DNA of 22,858 nt from Amanita rubescens (taxonomy: Eukaryota > Basidiomycota > Agaricomycetes > Agaricales > Amanitaceae): the NCBI GenBank assembly GCA_015039365.1, contig WION01000718.1, forward strand, positions 1 to 22,858. The letters run 5' to 3'. The notes under the pieces were generated by a model, which was not told the DNA's origin, searched no databases, and was given only the letters and a program-made list of their open reading frames with translations. Positions 1 through 6,881 of this stretch are shown here, piece after piece. Each line of letters begins with the position of its first letter. The first letter of the stretch is position 1. The translations under genes and the position numbers were made by a program.

Positions 1-499
1 TTGCCCTGGTAGGTGCAAGAATTCTCCCCACTCGTCTGGGTTGGCGGCTTTGTCCCCTGACTTATCAACGCCATTCATCTGCGCTGAAAGAAGGGATCAG
101 TACACGGACAAGGAGGAACAAGGAGACGTACGTCCTGTGCTTGCGCCAGCAGGTCTATGGATGAGTTGAAGAACCTGGTAAAACAGTCTAACATAGGCAC
201 CGAGAATAAATGAGGGGACAAACCAGCGGACGTCTGGTGACAATGCCCGTGCCACGGGGGAGGAAATCACGACCGACGATATTCTGGATGGAAAAAAAAG
301 ATAAGCTGGCAGAAAGATGGTGAGAATTAAAGAAACGAACCTCCAAGACGCTGCTCTTTCCGCTGCTTTGACTTCCGAGGACACATATCTGGGGCAGGTC
401 GATCTGGGATGCGGATGAACCTACGGTTGCAAATACGTCCTGGAGCTTGTTGATGACTGAGACGATTTCAGTTCCTAGACCAGCTGGGCCAGTAGCCAT
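1..499 (-). CDS. VPS1: Dynamin-like GTPase, Vps1 type (5' part, runs off the window)
   Basis: Large GTPase of the dynamin family; in fungi Vps1 acts in membrane fission at the Golgi, endosome and peroxisome. The ATG at 499-497 opens MATGPAG, followed by the family N-terminus [11 protein letters not shown]. The P-loop GSQSSGKSS is visible, then [19 protein letters not shown] (switch I region) and, in the last exon, [14 protein letters not shown]. Exons by phase: 499-341, 283-224, 174-132, 83-1, with introns of 57, 49 and 48 nt that all have GT-AG ends. The frame is intact across all four exons. Everything after the first part of the GTPase domain lies outside the window. A Dnm1-type mitochondrial dynamin is the alternative; the short N-terminus and IDLPQI spacing favour Vps1. 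Confidence 0.93.
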
Positions 500-523
500 A
501 GTGCAGTAGAGAGGAAGAGTTGA

Positions 524-556
524 GGCTGCGTCGAGGCTGCGTTTGCCAAATAGGGC
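524..556. repeat. 33-nt dispersed repeat, copy 1
   Basis: This segment reads GGCTGCGT, two bases, then AGGCTGCGTTTGCCAAATA and RGGC. The same arrangement recurs at 4502-4534 with about three mismatches. Weaker similarity continues for some 30 nt downstream (AATGCC, then CGAT at similar spacing). Here it lies 25-57 nt upstream of the dynamin start codon. It may be the end of a small non-autonomous element; only two copies are visible. Confidence 0.6.
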
Positions 557-1822
557 CAACCTCAATGCCGCAACGCCGTCGATTCATACTCGGTTACACT
601 CATGCTTACTCAGTAGTTTGTATTCAATGTACCTGAGATTGAGACAACAGTCCCGCCATTAAGAGGTTGATTTCAGGGGCAGAGTATGTCAGGGTAGTAC
701 AGCATCCACGTCGTCAACTTGAGACATAGCCCTCCTCACCGATGACAGGATCACGTCGCAGGGGTGAAGTGTAATACGATTGAATGTAATTATATATAAT
801 CAGTCCAACGCCTCGCAAGCCCGGGCCCGAGTGAGTCGGCGATTGAAGTGAGCGTGCCGTTCCAATTCATCTCAGACCGATAACGCACCCGAAGAGAATC
901 CGCCACATCCATCCCAGCCATCGTCTCCTGGTTCTCTCCCGGCGCAACCGTTTGCTTCTTCGATGGAGTCCCTCCTCCACTCCATCAATTCTCATTCATT
1001 CACCTACGAGTGTATCAATATATGATCTAGTAAAATAAACGGTGCAACTCACCCATACCCACTTTCAACCTGAGTTTGGATCGAGACTGCAGAGCATACC
1101 GCTCGACGGCGTCCTGGCCCAGCGCACCAGCGTACAACGTACACAAACTTAAATGTATGAAAAACTGACAAAGCAGGACGTATTTTTTCATCCCTGGACA
1201 ACTACACTCCGTCTGCGAATAGGTCAAACAGAGTGCCCGTTCAGCTGAGTATAATGTGGAGTTGGAAGGGCGTGAGCTCGTAAATCACAGGGAGGGTAGC
1301 CCAGAGGTGGCGTTCCCGGGCAAATTGATCAGACGGCAAGTTAAACTTAGAGGGTTTGTAGGGGTTCGACGATAAGGTTTAGTGGGATTATTTCTATTTT
1401 GAAATGCCAGGAACGTCCGATACGGACCATCATAATGACTGTCCGTATCGGTAATGTGGCGACAGGTCGCATGCAGATAAACCAAAGGTAGACAGAGGTA
1501 GACCAAGGGCGCAGGTACGACGAGAGATGTTTCAGATGAGGGAAGGCCCGTAACACGTGTTCTATATATAGTTACATCACGAGAGCGCCGACGCTCGCTG
1601 ACAAGCCCAACAGGTAATATTTTGGGAGTGATGACGCCCATTCATCGTGCGACGTGGACCGCTGTGCCCAGCGTGAATTACCGTGTCCCAGCGGCATGAA
1701 TCATTGGATGCGTGAACATGAACACGATCGCTGATGTAAGATTCCCACAACTCAGCTCAATTATGAAGAAGGGATGCTGAAAATGATAACAAAGACTCGT
1801 CAAAGGGATTGAAGCCAAGGTT
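557..1822. other. Gene-poor interval with no recognised gene
   Basis: No recognisable protein was found. On the minus strand an open frame at about 1227-1048 contains DAVERYALQSRSKLRLKV and ends at a plausible donor (GTGAGT). Another, at about 921-790, contains ADSLRVRYRSEMNWNGTL and ends in TAA. They could be exons of one unrecognised gene transcribed toward the dynamin gene, but no splice joining them kept an open frame, so none is called. A palindromic motif at 1415-1451 is listed separately. The other open frames here are short and unlike known families. Confidence 0.4.
1415..1451. repeat. Palindrome pair with inverted-repeat arm (left)
   Basis: GTCCGATACGGAC (1415-1427) is itself nearly self-complementary and is followed after 13 nt by GTCCGTATCGG (1441-1451), its inverted copy. 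The 16 nt at 1436-1451 (TGACTGTCCGTATCGG) are the exact reverse complement of 2625-2640. The two sites enclose the kinase pseudogene. Confidence 0.6.
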
Positions 1823-2223
1823 GATTATGATTACATCGGTCGCAGAGGATTTGGCTTCGTTTTCAAGGGAGAGCTCAGGGAGCTGCCGTCGCGCTGAAAC
1901 TCTTTTCTTGAACAGATACTGATTACTGATTGCTTTTCGATAGATATTTCTGTCGGGAAGCGTTGATGCGGCGATCTCTAAATCACGAGCGCGTCCTGCC
2001 ATCTCTTGGGATCTTTGAAGATGAACCAGCTTCCTTGTCGCCGGGTCATTCGACATCGGAGATTCGCTCGATTGTCACATCAACTCGAAACTGAATCTGG
2101 ACAGATTTTAGAAGTAGCCGAATGCATCCAATACATCCACTCGGAAGGCATACCGCGGCGTACGTCCACCTCAACCTGATTAGATGCAACATTCTTTTGG
2201 ACTCTTACTTGACACTTGAGTAG
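1823..2223 (+). pseudogene. Degenerate tyrosine-kinase-like protein kinase
   Basis: Pieces of one kinase domain appear in the correct order but in different frames. DYDYIGRRGFGFVFKGEL (from 1823) is the glycine-rich loop with one glycine replaced by arginine. AVALKLF (to 1905) is the VAxK lysine strand, reached only after a frameshift. FCREALMRRSLNHERVLP (from 1948) resembles the alpha-C region of basidiomycete TKL kinases. ILEVAECIQYIHSEGI (2105-2152) is the alpha-E helix. VHLNLIRCNILLD (2164-2202) is the catalytic loop with Asn where the catalytic Asp should be. Stops separate the pieces, the segment between the alpha-C and alpha-E regions is largely missing, and the DFG half of the domain is absent. 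This is a clearly dead relic, probably of a recently expanded family. Confidence 0.8.
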
Positions 2224-2783
2224 TGTTTAGTTCACGATGCGGTCCTGCGCTGCCCTCTAAAAGTTGACATTACACGCTGTAAATCGTAATGTCTGCTCGC
2301 CAAATACTGCCTGCCTGGCCTATATCCCTGCACTCGCTCTACTTGCCGTAGCTCCCGTAGCTCTCTCCCACCGGCTCACAATAAAGGACTTGCCACACCG
2401 CTATGGAACATTTGTACGTTCCTTTTTTGTGGGAATTCAACCTTACTACAAGTTCGGGCGTCAATATCAAGGAGACAACTTGTGTGAGGCTCACGGCGAT
2501 TCACGCGCAGCAGTCCACGCTGGATCACGACGGTTCACACTTGATCATGACAGGCCACGGCGGCCCGGGGTCACGGTGGTTCAGGACGGATCACGGTGTG
2601 AGGGCATATGCATCGGGATTCTGTCCGATACGGACAGTCAAAAAAAAACGTAACCGGGGCCTGACACTGGACTATTGGTATTAGGCTCACTAGCACTGCC
2701 GGTTCTATTTGCGGTTACTATAACCGGACTTCGAAGGCCGACTATCGATTACAGTTTGATTAATGCCCGAAAATGCTGTCATA
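2224..2783. other. Interval without a gene; short tandem repeats
   Basis: No supported coding region. A 13-nt motif of the form TCACGRYGRTTCA recurs imperfectly at 2491-2503, 2525-2537 and 2571-2583, with a partial copy at 2591. An A-run follows the inverted-repeat arm at 2640. The open frames across the interval look like chance products of the repeats. Confidence 0.45.
2623..2640. repeat. Inverted-repeat arm (right)
   Basis: CCGATACGGACAGTCA (2625-2640) is the exact reverse complement of 1436-1451. The overlapping GTCCGATACGGAC at 2623-2635 is a direct copy of 1415-1427. The arms are 1,205 nt apart end to end. No matching target-site duplication is evident. Confidence 0.6.
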
Positions 2784-2842
2784 AATGCCGCCACAAAGTT
2801 CGATGCGTCTACTTCGGTAGCCCCTATCGTCCGAGCTTCAGC

Positions 2843-2849
2843 TATAAAT
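2843..2849 (+). promoter_or_regulatory. TATA box, GH88 copy A
   Basis: TATAAAT lies 32 nt upstream of the start codon in the block CTTCAGCTATAAATCCCTCG, which is identical in both GH88 copies. The spacing implies a very short leader. Confidence 0.5.
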
Positions 2850-2874
2850 CCCTCGCGGTCTGTCCCATAATGGC

Positions 2875-4343
2875 ATGGCTTTATTGCTTCTTCCTATCAT
2901 CGTTGCTCCCCTCCTTTCCCTGGCGTACGAGCCCGCTAAAGAGCTCTTTTCCCCAACTATACCCCACAAGGTCCTCAATACCTTCCAGTCTCTGCCTCAA
3001 CCTATCCAGTACCCTGAATATACCGATACTATCGTTGGTGACTGGCTCTACTTTCCCCCAGACACTTTTACTTCTGGTTTCTTCCCTGCAACTGCCTACG
3101 CGCTCAACACACGGAGTCTCCGCTGTCCCGATGGCATCGACTGGCTCTCCATCGGTAGGGCTTCCGCAGCCGCTCTCGTCCCTCTCGAGACCAAAAACAC
3201 AGTCGGTCATGCTGTGGGTTTTTTGAGCTACCCTTTTGCAGAAGAAATCAGCGTGTTCGTCACCTATTTCGATTCCTTCAATGTCTGACCTTGTATTAGA
3301 AATCCGGAAAACAAGACGGCCATTGATGTACTCAATGCCTTTGCCAGCGATCTTGCAGCACGCTTTGATCCTGTTGTGGGATGCACTCGCAGTTGGGACT
3401 CTCCGGACCCAGTCTTTCAGGTTATCATTGAGAACATGATGACCATGGAACTCCTATTCCAGTCGGCAGCTTTGACCGGAAACCGCACTCTTACGGAGAT
3501 AGCCATGAAGCACGCAGACACGACAATGGCTAACCACATACGCCCCGATGGTCAGTTACCTCGTCGATCAAGTTGCTATAAACTCACCATCGGCTAGGAT
3601 CCACATGGCAGCTCGTTGAATACAATACTTTTACGGGTGCTATTATTGGGAAGTTGGCCGTACAGGGGTATTCCTCCAACAGTACTTGGTCACGCGGTCA
3701 AGCTTGGGGCCTCTACGGATTTACTAAAAGTCGGTCTTGCCTTTACAGTCATCCTTACCTTTGCTTAACGATTGTAGTGTATTTCCATACGCAGGAACCA
3801 AGATACTTGGATACGGCTCGGAGACTAGCGAATTATTTCATTGAAAACATACCCGATGACGGGATCATCCCCTGGTGACGTGCTAGTCCTATATGACCTT
3901 GGCCGCAAGGCATTTTAACGTATGAGTTGTAGGGACTTCAATGCTCCTTTGATACCCGCACCCCGTCCTGCAGACTCCTCTGCGGCTATGGTTGCCGCGA
4001 ACGGCCTTCTGATGCTATCGCGTTTGGAAACGAAGATAGCAGCATCCAAAAAGTGGAGAGATGCTGCTATTAAGGCAAGTGGTTTACGTCAAAGTCACCC
4101 CGCTTTGGCTTAATTTTCCTAGATAATTAATCCCATGATTGCTTTGGCCTGGCGCCCGTCCTGGCAGAGTTTATTGGCGAACGGAACGGTTAACGAACCG
4201 GGCAATAACTCTATGACGGGGACAGTTTATGGTAAGTCCGTTTTCTTTGTGTATGTGGAGTTGGCTGATGCCTTGTAGGTGATTACTTTTTCATTGAGGC
4301 TGGAAATGCGTTGTTAGAGATGGGTTTGGCAGCGTGCGGATAA
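2875..4343 (+). CDS. GH88-type unsaturated glucuronyl hydrolase, copy A (probably non-catalytic)
   Basis: Member of the unsaturated glucuronyl hydrolase family (GH88), which removes 4,5-unsaturated uronic acids from lyase-generated oligosaccharides. Exons: 2875-3254, 3300-3550, 3598-3729, 3778-3874, 3933-4074, 4123-4231, 4279-4343, giving 391 aa, the usual family length. A hydrophobic N-terminus (MALLLLPIIVAPLLSLA) suggests secretion. Family motifs remain: QGY, TWSRGQAWGLYGF, YLDTARRLANYF. However, four positions expected in the active site differ from copy B: Phe65 for Trp (3067-3069), Ala113 for Asp in GHxVGF (3211-3213), Glu171 for Asp in IIxNMM (3430-3432) and Gln215 for His (3609-3611). 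By recalled Bacillus UGL numbering these match Trp42, Asp88, Asp149 and His193. The frame is intact, so the protein may be made but inactive. Intron 5 (4075-4122) uses a GC donor. Confidence 0.88.
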
Positions 4344-4410
4344 TTGACAATTACCAGTGATTCTTAGTCTGCACTATCTAGTAATACTAATCTGTTAGAG
4401 ATCCGAGTCC

Positions 4411-4500
4411 CTAAACACCATAAAATATCATTGAATCAGCTATTTCTCTAATTAATTATCAGATGGAAAACTTGATTGAACTGGAGTGGATTCTCGCTAT
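4411..4500 (-). pseudogene. Duplicated NTF2 3' fragment
   Basis: This is the 3' part of the neighbouring NTF2 gene, copied along with unit A. It matches exon 5 (with an internal deletion of about 10 nt) and the first ~40 nt of exon 4; read on the minus strand the latter gives SENPLQFNQVFHL, against SENPLQFSQVFHL in the intact gene. The intron between them has shrunk and exons 1-3 are absent. The fragment stops at 4500, right at the 33-nt repeat, and cannot encode a product. Confidence 0.85.
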
Positions 4501-4501
4501 T

Positions 4502-4534
4502 GGCTGCGTTAAGGCTGCGTTTGCCAAATAAGGC
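4502..4534. repeat. 33-nt dispersed repeat, copy 2 (at the duplication junction)
   Basis: Second copy of the repeat at 524-556, including the 19-nt exact core AGGCTGCGTTTGCCAAATA at 4512-4530. It sits between the end of unit A and the start of recognisable unit B homology, so it marks or caused the junction. Confidence 0.65.
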
Positions 4535-4609
4535 TTGGCGCAATGCCACTACGTGTTCGATGCGTCTACTACTTCCCGATGCGGAAGTCCCAATCCCCCT
4601 CGCTTCAGC

Positions 4610-4616
4610 TATAAAT
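4610..4616 (+). promoter_or_regulatory. TATA box, GH88 copy B
   Basis: TATAAAT lies 32 nt upstream of the ATG, in the same position and local sequence as in copy A. Confidence 0.5.
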
Positions 4617-4641
4617 CCCTCGCGGTCGTTCCCGCAATGGC

Positions 4642-6114
4642 ATGTCTTTATCGCTTCGTCTTGTTATCATTGCTCCCATACTTTCCCTCGCCTACAAGCC
4701 CGCTAAAGAACTTTTCTCCCCAATCATATCCCACAAGGTCCTCAACACCTTCCAGTCTCTGCCTTATTCTACCAAGTACCCTGAATATACCGATACCATC
4801 GTCGGTGACTGGCTCTACTTTTCCCCAGACACTTGGACTTCAGGTTTCTTCCCTGCAACTGCCTACGCGCTCAATGCACGGGGTCTCCTCTGTCCCGATG
4901 GCATCGACTGGCTCTCCCTTGGCAGGGCTTCCACAGGTGCTCTCGTCCCTCTCGAGACCAATAATACAGTCGGTCATGACGTGGGCTTTTTGAGCTACCC
5001 TTTTGCAGAAGAAATCTGCGTGTTCGTCCGCTATTTCGATTCCTTCAATCTCTGACCGTGTGTTAGAAATCCGGAAAACACGAAGGCTATTGATGCAGTC
5101 AATGCCTTTGCCAACGATCTTGCAGCGCGCTTTAACCCTATCGTGGGATGCACTCGCAGCTGGAACTCTCCGGACCCAATCTTTGAGGTTATCATTGATA
5201 ACATGATGACCTTGGAAGTCCTATTCCAGTCGGCAGCTTTGACCAGAAACCGCACTCTTACTGAGATAGCTATAAAGCACGCAGACACGACAATGGCTAA
5301 CCACATACGCCCCGATGGTCAGTTACCTCGATCAAGTTGCTATAAACTCACCGTCAGCTAGGATCCTCATGGCATCTCGTTGAATACAATACCTTTACAG
5401 GTGCTGTTATTAGGAAAATAACTGTACAGGGGTATGCCAACGACAGTACTTGGTCACGCGGTCAAGCTTGGGGCATCTACGGATTTGCTAAAAGTCGGTC
5501 TTGCCTTTACAGTCATCCTTACCTTTGCTTAGCGATTGCAGTGTATTCCCATACACAGGAACCAAGATACTTGGATACGGCTCGGAGACTAGCAAATTAT
5601 TTCATTGACCACATACCCGATGACGGGATCGTCCCCTGGTGACGCGCTAATCCTATATGACCTTGGCGGCAAGGCGTTTTAACGTACGAGTTGTAGGGAC
5701 TTCAATGCTCCTTTGATACCCGCACCTCGTCCTGCAGACTCCTCTGCGGCTATGATTGCCGCGAACGGCCTTCTGATGCTGTCGCGTTCGGAAACGACGA
5801 TAGCAGCATCCAAAAAGTGGAGCGATGCTGCTATTGAGGCAGGTGATATAGGTCAAAGTCACCCCGCTTTGGCTTAATTTTCCTAGATAATTAATCGCAT
5901 GACTGCTTTGGCCTGGCGCCCGACCTGGCAGAGTTTATTGGCGAACGGAACGGTTAACAAACCGGCCAATAACTCTCTGACGGGGATAATTTATGGCGAG
6001 TCCGTTTTCTTTGTGTATGTGGAGTTGGCTGATGGTCCTGCAGGTGATTACTATTTCATTCAGGCTGGCAATGCGCTGCTCGAGATGGGCTTGGCAGCGT
6101 GCGGATATGATTGA
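4642..6114 (+). CDS. GH88-type unsaturated glucuronyl hydrolase, copy B (catalytic residues intact)
   Basis: Paralogue of the gene at 2875-4343. Exons: 4642-5021, 5067-5317, 5362-5493, 5542-5638, 5697-5838, 5887-5995, 6044-6114, giving 393 aa. It carries Trp65 (DTWTSGFF), Asp113 in GHDVGF (4978-4980), Asp171 in IIDNMM (5197-5199), His215 in DGSSWHLVEYN (5373-5375), and QGY and SRGQAW. It therefore looks catalytically competent. The N-terminus (MSLSLRLVIIAPILSLA) suggests secretion. It likely cleaves unsaturated uronic acids from polysaccharide fragments outside the cell. Introns 5 (5839-5886) and 6 (5996-6043) have GC donors (GCAGGT, GCGAGT). Intron 6 is 48 nt with no stop, so retention would give a 409-aa product. 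The 3' end converges on NTF2, 78 nt away. Confidence 0.9.
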
Positions 6115-6192
6115 CAATTACCAGTGTTCTTAGTCTGCACTATCTCTCTATTCAGAAAGTAACAACAAGGATCGTGTTAGAGAACCGAGCGC

Positions 6193-6786
6193 CTAAGCAC
6201 CATAATTAAGGCGGAAAATATCATTGAGCCTTTAGACAAAATTTGAATCAGCTGTTTCTCTCGTGACCTGTTGAATGTGTACTGACACATAGAAGGTGCC
6301 TGCGTCAGGAATTAGATGGAAAACTTGACTGAACTGAAGCGGATTCTCGCTATCATCAACCTGTGGTAGTACCGCGAATTAACTATGGTAGCGAGAAGTG
6401 GGCAAATAACTTGCAATTAAGAGGCCAGTGACGCAAACGATGAGACTAGCTACGCTAGGGTTTGAAGGCTGAGCATCGCGCGTCGTAACCTTGTGAACTA
6501 CTTTTTGAAACGGTAGATTCTTGGGCGTTATTGTTAATTGATTAGATTATGACGCCTAGTGTCTTGAGTGCTCACAGTAAGTTTTTCGACTATGGCTGCC
6601 CGCCCCATGATTGGGGTGCCCTCCCACGACAACATAGATTCGTCGCGCTAGACAATGTTCAACAAGATGAGATGAGCACGAGCAGTAATCACTAACGTAT
6701 AGAGGCATGAGATTCGAGCGATCCTGGTCAAAAGTGGAATAGTAGAAGTCGGTGAATTGAATAGCAATTGCGTTGACGTCTGCCAT
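6193..6786 (-). CDS. NTF2: Nuclear transport factor 2
   Basis: NTF2 carries Ran-GDP into the nucleus and binds FxFG nucleoporins. The start at 6786 gives MADVNAIAIQFTDFYYSTF, the family N-terminus. Exons: 6786-6697, 6647-6576, 6519-6415, 6360-6287, 6229-6193, giving 125 aa, the same length as the yeast protein. Later blocks are GRAAIVEKLT, LPFQKVVHKVTT, VTGLLI, VDDSENPLQFSQVFHLIP and NDIFRLNYGA at the C-terminus. Intron 3 (6414-6361) has a GCAAGT donor; the nearby GT would put a stop in frame, so the GC site is required. The 3' end faces GH88 copy B, and exons 4 and 5 were partly copied into unit A. The start codon lies 95 nt from the divergent gene at 6882. Confidence 0.95.
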
Positions 6787-6881
6787 GGTATGGAGAGGAT
6801 GAAGAAAGGATGAAGGCGCTAGAAGGATTATATGATCCTGATAATCTGCACTGCATCATTACGTGATCTCGTCTCTCCTTC
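6787..6881. promoter_or_regulatory. 95-nt divergent promoter region
   Basis: This is the whole space between the NTF2 start (-) and the unknown-protein start (+). It must hold both 5' leaders and core promoters, so the two genes may be co-regulated. No TATA box is obvious. Confidence 0.5.

Larger units (their letters stand above)
2784..4500. repeat. Tandem duplication unit A (GH88 copy A plus NTF2 tail)
   Basis: Unit A aligns with 4542-6353 from about 90 nt upstream of the GH88 start, through all exons and introns, and on past the stop into part of the neighbouring NTF2 gene. The offset is 1,767 nt through exon 1, reduced by a 3-nt indel in intron 2. Intron sequences are nearly identical, so the event is recent or the copies have undergone gene conversion. 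The 3' flank of unit A has several deletions relative to unit B. Confidence 0.88.
4542..6353. repeat. Tandem duplication unit B (GH88 copy B plus NTF2 3' end)
   Basis: Partner of unit A. Its right end lies inside exon 4 of the intact NTF2 gene (exon 4 is 6287-6360), which shows that unit B occupies the original chromosomal context and unit A is the inserted copy. This inference assumes a single duplication. Confidence 0.85.

Noticed and set aside
500..565. Upstream extension of the dynamin N-terminus
   Set aside because: The frame is open, but it has no ATG there and runs into the dispersed repeat; the ATG at 499 matches the family start.
1757..2056. A 99-codon open frame on the minus strand
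   Set aside because: It is antisense to the kinase relic; the plus strand carries recognisable kinase motifs, and the minus frame resembles nothing.
2675..3226. A long plus-strand frame overlapping GH88 exon 1 as an independent gene
   Set aside because: Its sequence is the out-of-frame reading of GH88 exon 1 plus flank. Only the conserved overlapping ATG is kept as a finding.
2875..4343. Calling GH88 copy A a frameshifted pseudogene from its broken-up open frames
   Set aside because: All breaks coincide with introns whose phases agree; the spliced frame is intact with 391 codons.
5899..6114. A separate small gene starting at an internal ATG-containing frame
   Set aside because: It is exons 6-7 of GH88 copy B read through the stop-free last intron.
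2875..6114. GH76 or GH105 assignment for the duplicated hydrolases
   Set aside because: Motifs GHDVGF, IIDNMM, QGY and SRGQAW, and the ~390-residue length, fit GH88 unsaturated glucuronyl hydrolases better.
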